A DNA stretch of 35,702 nt from Leptospira ilyithenensis (GCF_004771005.1 NZ_RQHV01000005.1:1-35702); one strand, 5' to 3'. Shown: positions 7,753 through 16,763, numbered from the stretch's first letter. Notes: generated by a model not told the origin, from the sequence alone. Made by a program: numbers and translations.

Positions 7753-8435
7753 CTGATTTTCGTCTTACCGTCTAACATCTCTATTTGGGTGTTTCCCATT
7801 TTTCCCATTTCCGGATTATGAGTTACCATAAAAAGACTAAGTCCCAATTCCTGAACGCATTTATGAAACAGTTCCATAATCTGCAACGAGGACTTGGAAT
7901 CCAAATTTCCCGTCGGCTCGTCCGCCAAAACCAGTTTCGGTTTGTGGACAATTGCACGTGCAATTGCCACTCTCTGCTTTTCTCCACCGGAGAGTTCCTT
8001 GGGAGAAAATTTCAATCTATGATTCAGGCCCACAAGGTCCAAGATGGCTTCGGCTTCCTTCTTAGCTTTCTTTTTGCCCATTCCACTTAAAAACAGAGGG
8101 AGCGCCACATTATCCGTTGCAGACAGATAAGGGAGCAAGTGAAAGAATTGAAATACGATTCCGATTGTAGTTCGCCTATATAGGGTTAGCTGGTTTTCGG
8201 TTTTTCCCGTCAATTCTTCTCCAAAAACGGTGATTTGTCCCGAATCTGCGGATTCGATTGCGGACAAAATGTTAAGCAATGTGGATTTTCCCGAACCGGA
8301 CGGTCCCATAAGAGTGACTAGCTCATTGCCCGGGATGTTTAGGTTCAAATCCCGAAGGACAGGAACCTTCTCTTCTCCTTGCCTATAAGATTTTGACAAT
8401 CCTGAAATTTGAATGTAGCTCGCAGTGGGATTCAT
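7749..8435 (-). CDS. ABC transporter ATPase, LolD/MacB type
   Basis: At 228 residues this is a stand-alone ATPase of the LolD/FtsE/MacB group. Walker A is GPSGSGKST (44-52), the Q-loop lies in [13 protein letters not shown], the signature is LSGGE (148-152), Walker B is [12 protein letters not shown] (168-179) and the switch histidine is in VTHNPE (His206). The [18 protein letters not shown] segment is characteristic of LolD-like proteins. It heads an operon with the FtsX-type permease, whose start overlaps its stop, so it powers that permease. Whether the pair releases lipoproteins or exports another envelope substrate is not decided by sequence. The gene diverges from the Hyf-like operon across 75 bp. 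Confidence 0.93.
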   Translation of the reverse strand: MNPTASYIQISGLSKSYRQGEEKVPVLRDLNLNIPGNELVTLMGPSGSGKSTLLNILSAIESADSGQITVFGEELTGKTENQLTLYRRTTIGIVFQFFHLLPYLSATDNVALPLFLSGMGKKKAKKEAEAILDLVGLNHRLKFSPKELSGGEKQRVAIARAIVHKPKLVLADEPTGNLDSKSSLQIMELFHKCVQELGLSLFMVTHNPEMGKMGNTQIEMLDGKTKIR

Positions 8436-8510
8436 AGATTTTTAATCGTCAGTTAAAAATATCTTTTCAATTTATAATTCAAATTTAGTTTGTACTGAGG
8501 AATAGAAAAT

Positions 8511-8807
8511 ATGGTATTTCGTTTAATTCTCATTATAGCGGTTACCCTCTTTTTTTCTAGTAAATCTCCTAGTATTACCCTTGCCAATATGGAAATGGGT
8601 GAGGTTGAAATTCAAGAGACTTCGGAAGGGGAGTTTTTTCCCAAACTTGAGTCCAAAAACAATTTAGCCTACCTTCCCATCCTCTACTTACTTCTTTCCT
8701 CTTTGACATTCAACAGGTTTCGAAGATCTGTTCTTTCCTTCCTCTATTTGATTTTTTTCTCCATTCACATGTTTCGTGGACCTCCGTCCTATCCTGCCTT
8801 CGCTTAA
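8511..8807 (+). CDS. Small secreted or membrane protein at the head of the Hyf-like operon
   Basis: The 98-residue ORF has a plausible signal sequence (MVFRLILIIAVTLFFSS), an acidic linker with EMGEVEIQETSEGEFFPKLE, and a hydrophobic helix in LAYLPILYLLLSSLTF. A GAGG sequence 11 nt before the ATG gives a ribosome site. It lies 37 bp ahead of the HyfB-like gene on the same strand and may be a small accessory subunit of that complex. I recognise no family. Alternatively it is a leader-region ORF without function; the signal, helix and ribosome site argue for a real gene. Confidence 0.5.
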   Translation: MVFRLILIIAVTLFFSSKSPSITLANMEMGEVEIQETSEGEFFPKLESKNNLAYLPILYLLLSSLTFNRFRRSVLSFLYLIFFSIHMFRGPPSYPAFA

Positions 8808-8844
8808 ATTTCCTATTTTTTTTCTACATTCATAGTGAGGTTTT

Positions 8845-10575
8845 ATGGAAGTGAACCGAAAGTTCTCCCTCCTTAGTTTTATTCTGGTAGGGCTATCCGC
8901 CCTTCTGCCATTGGTCATCTTTTTGCAATCCGGTGCAAATCCGCTTGGAGACGATTTTCCTATACTACTTGGTCTTATGTTGCAGGTTTATATCGGCCTT
9001 TCCGCATTTATGTTGGTTCAGTCTTATGAAACCGACAACAAAGGAAAGGTTGCCGTGGGGTATGCCATTTTTTGGGCTTCGCTTGGTGTTTGTTATCTGG
9101 CGGGAAAATCCATACTATTGCCTGTTGCCCTGGAGATAGCATCCTTTTCCACCATTCTGATTTATTCAGGAACCGAATTCGGGAAAAAACAAATTGAAAG
9201 TCTTGGTTCTCTCCTGCTTGCATCCGGGATATCCGCGATCTTTTTGGCCGCGTGGGTTTTTTTACCGACCGGAGACACTAGAGGGCTTGTGTTTCTTACG
9301 ATAGCGCTTCTTTTGAAGTCCGGATTTTCCGGATTTCATATCTGGTTGCCGAAAGTAAACGAGGGTGGACCCTCACATGCATTAGGTGCTTTTGCAGGAG
9401 CTTTGGAAATTTTTCCATTATTGCTTTTCTGCAGATATGTAATGCCTTACTGGGAAGATCCGATCTTGTATCAGGTTTTATTTCCATTGGCTGCTTTGGG
9501 AGTATTTTTCGGAGGTATCACTTCCTTCTTTCACAAAGATCCGAAAAAGGCTTTGGCTTACAGTTCCATTGAATCGATCAATTTCCTTTGGCTTTGTCTT
9601 TCCATCGCAGGAATGTTTCAATCCGCAGAAGATCAGGATCTTATTTTCTTAAGCAAATCTTTCCATCTACTTTTTTTCATCAGTCTTTTGAATCATAGTT
9701 TCTCAAAAACATTTCAATTGTTCTCGGTGGGACTTGTGGCAAGACTTAGGAACTCAAGTTCTACGGATGATATGAAAGGGATAGGACGTTATATCGGGAT
9801 TTCTCCTTTATGGATGGGACTCGGAACTTTCAGTTATGCGGTGATTCCGGGTACGATCGGTTTTATTTCCGAGTCCACATATCTTTTTCTGAATGCAAAG
9901 ATTCTGGATATGCCTCTTGGTAGATCAGTATTTCTTCTGCCGGCGATGATCTTTATATTTTTCGGAATTATACTGGGCGGTTTTACTCATATCAGACTTT
10001 ACATGAGTTTGTTTCTTTCCAACCCTGACCCAAACACCCGTTTGCCGGAATGGAACTCTACTAAACGATTTTGGGTTTTGGCATCCGTCGGAAGTTTGGG
10101 CTTGATGATTTTTCTTTTGCCTATCTTACTTCCTTTCATCCTGATGTTGCCTCCTCTTGCCCCTTATGTGGATGAAAGTTTCAGAGAATGGATTACCAGT
10201 CTTGCTTTGGTTTCCGGCGTTACTTTGGCATTTATATTAAGTTTGGTGGCGTTCAAGTGGGCACATAAGATTAACAAAAGAAAGTTCTGGGACTGTGGAA
10301 ACGGTTATTTGGGTTTCGAACTCTCCATTCCCGCTTCCGTTTTCTCGGAGCCTCTTCGAAATTCATTAGGAAGGTATTTTTTAACCAAAGAAGGACGATC
10401 CATCATCGATCAGAATTTTTTAGACGGTTTTCATAAACTTTTGGATATGGGAAAATACTTTGTATCCAAAGAAGAACAGGAAGACCACGAAATAAGCAAA
10501 TATCTTGCGATCTCTTCCATCTTTCTGATAGCGATTCTATCGTTATTAATTTTGGGGAATTGGGGGAAAATTTAA
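8845..10575 (+). CDS. HyfB/HycC-like proton-translocating membrane subunit
   Basis: This 576-residue polytopic protein belongs to the NuoL/M/N-Mrp antiporter family, closest in layout to HyfB/HycC. Ion-pathway residues are present: a membrane glutamate in ALEIASF (Glu97), the broken-helix lysine in LLLKSGFSGFHIWLP (Lys158), the following EGGPSHALGA turn, and a second basic motif in HKDPKKALAYSSIE. About 14 hydrophobic segments can be counted, and the C-terminal extension resembles HyfB (DCGNGYLG). It should move protons or sodium. It starts after a GTGAGG ribosome site, and its TAA overlaps the next ATG by one base. The pumping half of the complex looks functional, in contrast to the redox half. 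Confidence 0.9.
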   Translation: MEVNRKFSLLSFILVGLSALLPLVIFLQSGANPLGDDFPILLGLMLQVYIGLSAFMLVQSYETDNKGKVAVGYAIFWASLGVCYLAGKSILLPVALEIASFSTILIYSGTEFGKKQIESLGSLLLASGISAIFLAAWVFLPTGDTRGLVFLTIALLLKSGFSGFHIWLPKVNEGGPSHALGAFAGALEIFPLLLFCRYVMPYWEDPILYQVLFPLAALGVFFGGITSFFHKDPKKALAYSSIESINFLWLCLSIAGMFQSAEDQDLIFLSKSFHLLFFISLLNHSFSKTFQLFSVGLVARLRNSSSTDDMKGIGRYIGISPLWMGLGTFSYAVIPGTIGFISESTYLFLNAKILDMPLGRSVFLLPAMIFIFFGIILGGFTHIRLYMSLFLSNPDPNTRLPEWNSTKRFWVLASVGSLGLMIFLLPILLPFILMLPPLAPYVDESFREWITSLALVSGVTLAFILSLVAFKWAHKINKRKFWDCGNGYLGFELSIPASVFSEPLRNSLGRYFLTKEGRSIIDQNFLDGFHKLLDMGKYFVSKEEQEDHEISKYLAISSIFLIAILSLLILGNWGKI

Positions 10576-11459
10576 TGAACCTGAATTCAATTTATCTGAT
10601 CATCTATCAAATTTTTATATTTATCGCATTGCCTCTGGTTGCAGGCGGTATTGTAAGAAAGTTAAGAGCGAGAGCGCAAGGCAGAAAGGGACCGAAAGTC
10701 CTACAAGTATTTTATGAGATCAGAAAGTTTTTGGCCAAAGAACCCATCGACAATCCCAACTCAGGTATCTTCTCCGAGATTTCGCCTATCGTTGCCGTAT
10801 ATGCAGGTCTTGCCATCTGGTCGATTGTTGTATTTGAATGGGCTCCTTTTATATTGATCCCTTTCTTTCTTGCCATGTATCGATTTGCGTTCGTTAGTTT
10901 TGCAATGGAAACGGGAACTTCATTCGGAGGTCTTGGCTCCGGAAGAGAAATCCTTTTGTCCGTAATGGCGGAACCGACAATCATCCTTATGATCCTTGTG
11001 GCACAGTCCCACATAGAGATTTCAATGACTCCCGTCGGTGTCTTTATCGGTATCCTGTTTTTGGGATTGTCTTTCATAGCAATTCTCGCCGAACTCGCAA
11101 AACCACCATTTGATGATCCTAGGACGCATCTTGAATTGACTATGGTCCACGAAGCGATGATTTTGGAAGCATCGGGAAGAACGATGGGTTATTTGGAACT
11201 CGCAAGTCAGATCAAGCTGGTAAGTTTACTTGCTTTCCTTATCAAACTTGCTTTGGAACATTCCCAACTGTTTCCGGTTTCCGAAATGGGAACCTTTACG
11301 CGAGAATGTTTCGTTTTGCCGGGAGTGATTCTTCTTTCCGTCATACTTGGGCTTTGGGAAGCAAATTCGGTAAGAAGGCGATGGACTTGGATTCCCGAGT
11401 TTATGGGGCTTGCTTTTCTTGCCATATTGATTCTCGGAACTCTTGTTAAGTTATCATAG
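10575..11459 (+). CDS. HyfC/HycD-like (NuoH-type) membrane subunit
   Basis: The protein is of the NuoH/HyfC family, which anchors the soluble arm and forms the entry of the quinone or ion channel. Family marks are LRARAQGRKGP near the N-terminus, a GSGREILLS segment, and the strongly conserved AKPPFDDPRTHLELTMVHEAM stretch at about residues 175-195. About eight hydrophobic helices are visible in 294 residues. ATG at 10575 overlaps the previous stop (TAATG) and follows a GGGGGAAAA ribosome site; a TTG five codons upstream is possible but unnecessary. It keeps the acidic residues of the family, so this subunit looks intact. Confidence 0.9.
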   Translation: MNLNSIYLIIYQIFIFIALPLVAGGIVRKLRARAQGRKGPKVLQVFYEIRKFLAKEPIDNPNSGIFSEISPIVAVYAGLAIWSIVVFEWAPFILIPFFLAMYRFAFVSFAMETGTSFGGLGSGREILLSVMAEPTIILMILVAQSHIEISMTPVGVFIGILFLGLSFIAILAELAKPPFDDPRTHLELTMVHEAMILEASGRTMGYLELASQIKLVSLLAFLIKLALEHSQLFPVSEMGTFTRECFVLPGVILLSVILGLWEANSVRRRWTWIPEFMGLAFLAILILGTLVKLS

Positions 11460-11467
11460 GAGTACAT

Positions 11468-12079
11468 ATGTTATACGATTTTATCTATTTATTACTCTTT
11501 CTTACCGGAATTGTCGTGCTTGTGGAAAACCGATTGCAGCGAATCATTATTTTTCTAAGCATTCAGGGTTTTTTACTGGTTTTTCCCGTTCTTCAAACTC
11601 ATGAGGAGAATTGGAAACATTCTTTGAGCTTGATCACTCTTGTTGTTTTATTCAAAGGATTTTTGACTCCGTTTATTCTCAATTGGACTGCAAAAAAATC
11701 TCAAATGAAGGAAAGCACGGCACCTAAATTTGGTTATTTGGCTACTTTTCTTTTTTTGATATTGGGATTGGTTGTCGCCGTAAGAATCACCCAAGGTACA
11801 AGCGATTGGCCCATTCCGATTCATAAAATCGGACTCATTTACGTGATCCTGATGATCTACGTAGGGGTTTTGTGCTTTATTGTTAGGCGAAACTGGCTTG
11901 CTCTGATTGCGGGATTTTGCGTCTTTGAAAACGGAATCTTCGTTTTGACTTTGGTCTTGGACAAAGGGCTTCCGTTCGGATTGGAGTTCGGATCTTTCTT
12001 GGATGCAGTCCTTGTAATCGTATCTGCGGGGATTTTAAAACTCTCTCCTCATATGCACCGTAAAGGTAAACAAACATGA
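11468..12079 (+). CDS. HyfE-like (NuoK-type) membrane subunit
   Basis: The 203-residue protein has about six or seven hydrophobic helices and the pattern of HyfE: an early VENRLQRIIIFLSIQGF segment, then LITLVVLFKGFLTPFILNW with the membrane lysine, and a C-terminal NuoK-like half (GFCVFENGIFVLTLVLD, with the membrane Glu). It is a short antiporter-related subunit of the membrane arm. It starts 8 bp after the HyfC-like gene behind an AGGAG ribosome site and overlaps the next gene by 4 nt, so it belongs to the same transcript and probably the same complex. Confidence 0.85.
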   Translation: MLYDFIYLLLFLTGIVVLVENRLQRIIIFLSIQGFLLVFPVLQTHEENWKHSLSLITLVVLFKGFLTPFILNWTAKKSQMKESTAPKFGYLATFLFLILGLVVAVRITQGTSDWPIPIHKIGLIYVILMIYVGVLCFIVRRNWLALIAGFCVFENGIFVLTLVLDKGLPFGLEFGSFLDAVLVIVSAGILKLSPHMHRKGKQT

Positions 12080-13293
12080 ACGAATGTATATTTTATTTAT
12101 CGGGGATCATCTCCTTTCTTGTAGTATTTGGGATTTTTATTTTTGCGCCTACAAAAGGACAAACCCGCATCCTATTATGGTCGATCCTTAAGGTTTTGTT
12201 TTTTTCAGCATTATTCTCTTCCTGGTTTACCGAGAATATTGTTTTGAAATGGATTTTGATCGAAGCGTCCACTTTGTTCGGAGCACTTCTTATATCTTCC
12301 AGCGGTACTGAAAAATCCTTTCATGTAGGTTGGAAGTTTTTACTGATCAATTCCTACGGACTGGGAATTGCATTTTTAGGAATAGTGATTCTGTTATTTG
12401 TGTCCACTCCTTTGGAGTCTCTCGATTTTTCTGCCTTAAAACAGGGGTTAACCGGTCAGTCGGGATTACTTATTGAAACGGGATTACTGCTCTCCGTTTA
12501 CGGATATTCCGCGAAACTCGGTCTTGTTCCCAACCATTATTGGGTAGCGGATACCTATGCGGAAAGCCCGAGCCAGATTTCCTCTCTGATCGCTTCCTTT
12601 GTTCCGGTATCCGTCGCACTTGCACTGCGTCCTTTGATTCAGTTTGAGAAGGCTCTCAATCCTTCTATTTTCAATTCGGCAAACGGACTTTTGTTCATAG
12701 GAATACTTACGATTCTCTATTCTACCTGGGTTTTGCACCGCAGAGACGATATCAGAAGGCTTGCGGCAAAGGTCGCATTGTTTCATACCGGAATGCTTGC
12801 CGTCTTTCTATGGTTAGATGTTTCCGATTCCGTTTTCTATTTTCTTCTGGCGGCAACCTTACTCGTAAAGGTATTGGTTTTTGTTTCCATGGGAATACTT
12901 CGGATGGATTCGGGGCAAAGGATGATTGTCAATATTGCACAGAGTGATTCCCTTCATTCTGCATCCTTTTATTCTTACTTTGCCGCTTTGCTCGTTGCTT
13001 TCGTGTTTCCTCTATCTCCTATCTTTCTTTTGGATTTGGAAATCATTCGAATCGGTTTGGAAAGGAATTCAATTTTGCTCTTTGCATTTCCGATCCTCGG
13101 TTTGGTTTTTTTCTTTATCGCTTTGAACAAGATTTTACCGATCATCCGTCTTCCTCATCGGGATTTTAATTCCAATGTTCAGACAGTTCTTCGTATTCGG
13201 ATATTTTTCTTTCTAATCAGCCTTATCGCGGCCTTGGCGTTAGGCATTTATGGGATGATTACTTTGGTAAACGGAGGTTTGGCAAATGCGTAA
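12076..13293 (+). CDS. HyfF-like proton-translocating membrane subunit
   Basis: A second NuoL/M/N-type subunit of 405 residues, matching HyfF. The membrane glutamate is in WILIEASTLFGALLIS, the broken-helix lysine in GYSAKLGLVPNHYWVADTYAE, followed by SPSQISSLIAS, and a third motif is present as DDIRRLAAKVALFHTGML. About 12 hydrophobic helices are visible. HyfF proteins are normally somewhat longer, so this is a compact form. With the HyfB-like subunit the complex has two antiporter-type modules. It overlaps both neighbours by 4 and 8 nt, indicating coupled translation. Confidence 0.88.
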   Translation: MNECIFYLSGIISFLVVFGIFIFAPTKGQTRILLWSILKVLFFSALFSSWFTENIVLKWILIEASTLFGALLISSSGTEKSFHVGWKFLLINSYGLGIAFLGIVILLFVSTPLESLDFSALKQGLTGQSGLLIETGLLLSVYGYSAKLGLVPNHYWVADTYAESPSQISSLIASFVPVSVALALRPLIQFEKALNPSIFNSANGLLFIGILTILYSTWVLHRRDDIRRLAAKVALFHTGMLAVFLWLDVSDSVFYFLLAATLLVKVLVFVSMGILRMDSGQRMIVNIAQSDSLHSASFYSYFAALLVAFVFPLSPIFLLDLEIIRIGLERNSILLFAFPILGLVFFFIALNKILPIIRLPHRDFNSNVQTVLRIRIFFFLISLIAALALGIYGMITLVNGGLANA

Positions 13294-14710
13294 ACCAACA
13301 GGTGTATTTTATTCAAATAACAGACAAAAATTCTACCACTTCCTAAGTGAAAACAATGTGGTTACGATGGAAGCGGTTCCCGATAAAAAAAGTGCAATCG
13401 ACTTTTTAATGGATGATTCTTATCCGATTTGGGTTTTGCGTCATTCCCTCGGAAAAGATATGGGAGCTGAAGACTATTCCTCTCTTTCGGAGGAAGAATA
13501 CCTTACGGATAAACGAAGTAAGGTGCTCGGGCTTCACCAAAAATCGGGAACGCTCAGAGATCCTTTTTTTCACGGACTCAAAGTTCCTTGTGCGAGCAAT
13601 TCCTATTCTCATGCGGTCGGTCCGATACATGCGGGGATCATTGAACCCGGTCATTTTCGGTTCGTAGTGGAAGGAGAAACGATTCGTCACCTAACAATAC
13701 GGCTAGGTTTCCAACATAGGGGTATTCAGGAAAGAATCAAAGGTCTTCCTCATTCGAAAGTGATGCATTTTTCCGAGACCATTTCGGGAGATTCAAGCGT
13801 TGCTTATGCGACTGCCTTCAGCAGAATCTATGAAGATGCAATGTCCATCCAGCCCTCAAAAGATGTGGAGATTTTCCGTTCTTTGCTCATCGAAACGGAA
13901 AGAATCGCCATCCACATCGGTGACTTGGGAGGACTTTCGGAAGATATCGGCTACTATCCGTTATTCGGTGTTTGCGCAACGGATAGGGGAGCGGGCCTTG
14001 GTCTTATGGAAAACTGGACCGGGAACCGTTTCGGAAAAGCTGCGGTTCGGCCGGGAGGGGTTGTGGTAAACTCCAAGCTGACTGCGAAAGATGCCAAAGC
14101 TGCGTTCTATAATCTGAAAAAAATATTCAAAAAGAACGTGGAACCTCAAGTGTTGAGAGCATTGAATGTTTCCACTATCAAGGAAAGACTGCAAGGTTGC
14201 GGGAAAATCACTCCGGAAGATGTCAACAAACAGGGATTTGTCGGTCAAGTCGCCCGTATGGCCGGAGTTTTGCAAGACCAAAGATTGACTGATATCGGTT
14301 ATCCGGATTGGAAACCTTTGGCTCCTGCGGAGGATCAATATCATTTTTCGGGAGACGCCTGGGCAAGATTTTATCTACGTTATAAGGAGATCGAACAATC
14401 ACTTCTTTGGATGGAAACTCAAGTGGAAAAATTGAATTGGGATCAAGTATGGTCCAGCTCTCCCGTGGAACTGACAAAGTCTGCGGTTCTCAAACCCGGG
14501 TTGTATTTCCAAACCGTAGAAGCTTGGAGAGGACCGGTTCTTGTTGCTTTGGATTTGAATGCGGAAGGACATGTTACGGATTCCTATATCCGTGATCCTT
14601 CCGTTTTGAATTGGCATGCGCTGGAATTGGCAGTTCGCGGGGAATTGATCGGAGACTTTCCACTCAACAATAAATCGTTTAATCTAAGTTACGTGGGGTT
14701 CGACTTATGA
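13286..14710 (+). CDS. HyfG/HycE-like large subunit lacking all [NiFe] cysteines
   Basis: The 474-residue protein follows HyfG/HycE and NuoCD: a short divergent NuoC-like N-terminus (about 1-95), then the large-subunit fold beginning SHAVGPIHAGIIEPGHFRF (108-126) and LGFQHRGIQE (140-149). Where group 4 hydrogenases have the first cysteine pair (RVCGIC), this reads ETISGDS (164-170), and the C-terminal DPCxxC reads DPSVLNW (437-443). All four metal-binding cysteines are therefore replaced, so it cannot hold a [NiFe] site. The ISGDSSVA and DPSVLNW segments resemble energy-converting hydrogenase-related (Ehr) proteins. It overlaps both neighbours. A quinone, another substrate or a purely structural role remains open. 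Confidence 0.88.
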   Translation: MRKPTGVFYSNNRQKFYHFLSENNVVTMEAVPDKKSAIDFLMDDSYPIWVLRHSLGKDMGAEDYSSLSEEEYLTDKRSKVLGLHQKSGTLRDPFFHGLKVPCASNSYSHAVGPIHAGIIEPGHFRFVVEGETIRHLTIRLGFQHRGIQERIKGLPHSKVMHFSETISGDSSVAYATAFSRIYEDAMSIQPSKDVEIFRSLLIETERIAIHIGDLGGLSEDIGYYPLFGVCATDRGAGLGLMENWTGNRFGKAAVRPGGVVVNSKLTAKDAKAAFYNLKKIFKKNVEPQVLRALNVSTIKERLQGCGKITPEDVNKQGFVGQVARMAGVLQDQRLTDIGYPDWKPLAPAEDQYHFSGDAWARFYLRYKEIEQSLLWMETQVEKLNWDQVWSSSPVELTKSAVLKPGLYFQTVEAWRGPVLVALDLNAEGHVTDSYIRDPSVLNWHALELAVRGELIGDFPLNNKSFNLSYVGFDL

Positions 14711-15525
14711 GATCTTTACTCGAAATCAAGAATATATTTTCACCTTCACAAATCATTGATTGGAAAAAGGCTTCTCCGGTTCATCCGAAGAACAGAGGGA
14801 TTCCCGTTCCGACATTGAAAATCAAGGAAGGCGGCTGCAATGAGTGCAAGGTATGTGAAACGGAGTGTCCTACCCATTCGGTCAAAATTCTTTCCAATGA
14901 TAGCATTCGGTTCGATTATGGTGCTTGTTTACAATGCGGTTCTTGCGTGACCGCATGCGGCAAGGATTATATAAAAAATTCCGGCTTTCTCTATGTATTC
15001 TCCAAAGACAGGGACAGTTTGCGTATAACATACACAAACGGCGAATTCACTCCTGAACCTGAACCTGCCGATACGGCGGAAGTGGCGGCTTTTCGTAAGT
15101 TAACCCGTACGAATGGATTTTTATACCGCGAAGTGGCAGCGGCAGGAAATAACTCCGTCGAATGCGAGTTAAATGCATCCTTCAACTCCGTTTTCGACTC
15201 GGAGAGAGAAGGGGTTCGCATCGTAGCAAGTCCAAAACATGCCGATGCAGTTGTATTTTCGGGACCTGTGTCGAAAGGAATGGAAGGTCCGCTCTCGGAC
15301 GCCTGGGAAGTAATGGCGGGACCGAAGGCGTTGATTGCCTGTGGTACGGAAGCTGTGAGCGGAGGGCTCTATCCCAAGGGCAAACGCCCGAAAGAACCTG
15401 ATCTTTTCATCGGAGGAGACCCCCCCAGACCGGACGTGGTTCTGCAGGCATTCCGTTATTTAATGGGAAGATTTTCTTTTTCTTTCCAAGAGGCGCTTCA
15501 CAAATATATGCAATCTGAGAAATAA
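14707..15525 (+). CDS. Fused ferredoxin (HyfH/NuoI-like) and degenerate small subunit (HyfI/NuoB-like)
   Basis: Two domains are joined in 272 residues. The N-terminal half has two complete [4Fe-4S] motifs, Cys44-47-50-54 and Cys74-77-80-84. The C-terminal half (about 140-250) is NuoB/HyfI-like, recognisable from RIVASPKHADAVVFSGPVS (171-189), LIACGTEAVSGGLY (209-222) and GGDPPRPD (236-243). The proximal-cluster ligands are mostly gone: the CxxC region reads NNSVEC with one cysteine (Cys153), the GDC cysteine is Glu215, and the PGCPP cysteine is Asp238. The proximal cluster is therefore unlikely to assemble. In E. coli these domains are separate proteins; fusion keeps them paired. It overlaps the large-subunit gene by 4 nt. 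Confidence 0.87.
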   Translation: MRSLLEIKNIFSPSQIIDWKKASPVHPKNRGIPVPTLKIKEGGCNECKVCETECPTHSVKILSNDSIRFDYGACLQCGSCVTACGKDYIKNSGFLYVFSKDRDSLRITYTNGEFTPEPEPADTAEVAAFRKLTRTNGFLYREVAAAGNNSVECELNASFNSVFDSEREGVRIVASPKHADAVVFSGPVSKGMEGPLSDAWEVMAGPKALIACGTEAVSGGLYPKGKRPKEPDLFIGGDPPRPDVVLQAFRYLMGRFSFSFQEALHKYMQSEK

Positions 15526-15530
15526 GGTAT

Positions 15531-16763
15531 GTGGACTTAGAAAAAGAAGAAATCGTTCGTATACTTTATATCGAACCCAAGAAACGTTCTTTCGATAAAA
15601 TCTCCGGTTTATTGAAAGAATGGTTTCACGACTATATAGAGATTGTTTGGCGCTCCGTCTATGAAAACGGATTGGAAGATTTAAAAAAAGGAAATTTCGA
15701 TCTCTTGATTAGTGAAATTTCTTTCCCGGAGACAGGGGTATCGGAAGAAGATACCCTATCCGAGCTTGCTGAAATTGCAGGTCCTTTGGAAATCCCCATT
15801 GTTATTTTTTCAAACCCTTCCGAAAAAACGCTTCCGATCCAGGCTTTCCAGCTAGGTATCAATGAATTTTTCTCAAAAAAGAGAATCAAAAAAACTATTT
15901 TGGAACATCGGTTCCGCAATTTGTTTCGGGATATCTATCGCAAAAAAGTAATCGGTTTGCAGATGGACGACAGCCTGCGAAGATTCCAGGATTTATACGG
16001 AATGAATCAAACCGAGATCCAGGATTTGAATGCACTGGTTCGCCAGTTCAAAAAAGATCTGGAAAGCGAATACGCGGAAAAACTGAAGTTAGAGCACGAA
16101 AAGAAAAAGATGCAAAACGTATTCGGGATGTATGTTGATCCGATAGTTGTGGAAAGCATAATGAACAATTCGCTTTCTTTGGATCAAAAAGGAAAGGTTC
16201 AGGAAGTTTCCGTGCTTTTCTCAGATATCAGGGGTTATACGACTCTTTCCGAAAAACAGGAACCGCATCAGGTTATTTCTTTTCTAAATGAATATTTCAC
16301 ATCGATGACGGAAGTGATTCTGGGCTATGGAGGCATGGTGGACAAATACATCGGAGATTCCATCATGTGTTTGTTTGGCGCTCCTGTTTATCAGGAAGAT
16401 CATAGACAAAATGCTCTGGACTGTGCAGTAGAGATGTTGCAGGTTTTCGAATTATGGCAGCCCAAATGGGAATCCATTTACGGTTTTATTCCTCAAATAG
16501 GAATTGGTTTGGCCTCAGGAGGAGTGATTGTGGGGAACGTAGGTTCTTTTCAAAAACTTTCTTATACTGCAGTAGGAGATACTGTCAATATGGCAAGCAG
16601 ACTTGAGTCAATGGCGAAGCCTATGCAAGTTCTGGTATCGGAAGGATTGTACAATAAACTTCCCGATACCTATGCAACAAAATACAAATATGAAGAATTG
16701 GATCCTGTAAAAATCAAAGGCAAAGAAGGCCTTCATCGTATTTTAAGCGTGAAGACCTTATGA
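15531..16763 (+). CDS. Adenylate cyclase (class III) with degenerate receiver-like domain
   Basis: The C-terminal third is a class III cyclase. The metal aspartates are Asp232 (LFSDIRGYT) and Asp276 (DKYIGDSIM), the adenine-selecting lysine is Lys272, and Thr occupies the second specificity position in SYTAVGDTVN, followed by the transition-state Asn and Arg in NMASRLE; this suits ATP. Residues 1-125 look like a receiver domain, but the phospho-acceptor site reads LLISEISFPE with Glu62 instead of Asp, and the paired N-terminal acidic site is EP. A coiled coil lies near 150-195. The start is a GTG behind AAGG, 5 bp after the small-subunit gene, so it is probably co-transcribed with the Hyf-like complex. 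It would make cAMP. Confidence 0.9.
   Translation: MDLEKEEIVRILYIEPKKRSFDKISGLLKEWFHDYIEIVWRSVYENGLEDLKKGNFDLLISEISFPETGVSEEDTLSELAEIAGPLEIPIVIFSNPSEKTLPIQAFQLGINEFFSKKRIKKTILEHRFRNLFRDIYRKKVIGLQMDDSLRRFQDLYGMNQTEIQDLNALVRQFKKDLESEYAEKLKLEHEKKKMQNVFGMYVDPIVVESIMNNSLSLDQKGKVQEVSVLFSDIRGYTTLSEKQEPHQVISFLNEYFTSMTEVILGYGGMVDKYIGDSIMCLFGAPVYQEDHRQNALDCAVEMLQVFELWQPKWESIYGFIPQIGIGLASGGVIVGNVGSFQKLSYTAVGDTVNMASRLESMAKPMQVLVSEGLYNKLPDTYATKYKYEELDPVKIKGKEGLHRILSVKTL

Noticed and set aside
13286..15525. Active [NiFe] hydrogenase or formate hydrogenlyase
   Set aside because: All four metal-binding cysteines of the large subunit are replaced and the proximal cluster ligands are mostly gone; no maturation genes are nearby.
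8845..15525. Part of respiratory complex I (nuo operon)
   Set aside because: Gene order and the HyfE- and HyfF-like subunits fit Hyf/Ehr systems, and the NADH-module genes and the NuoA and NuoJ subunits are absent.
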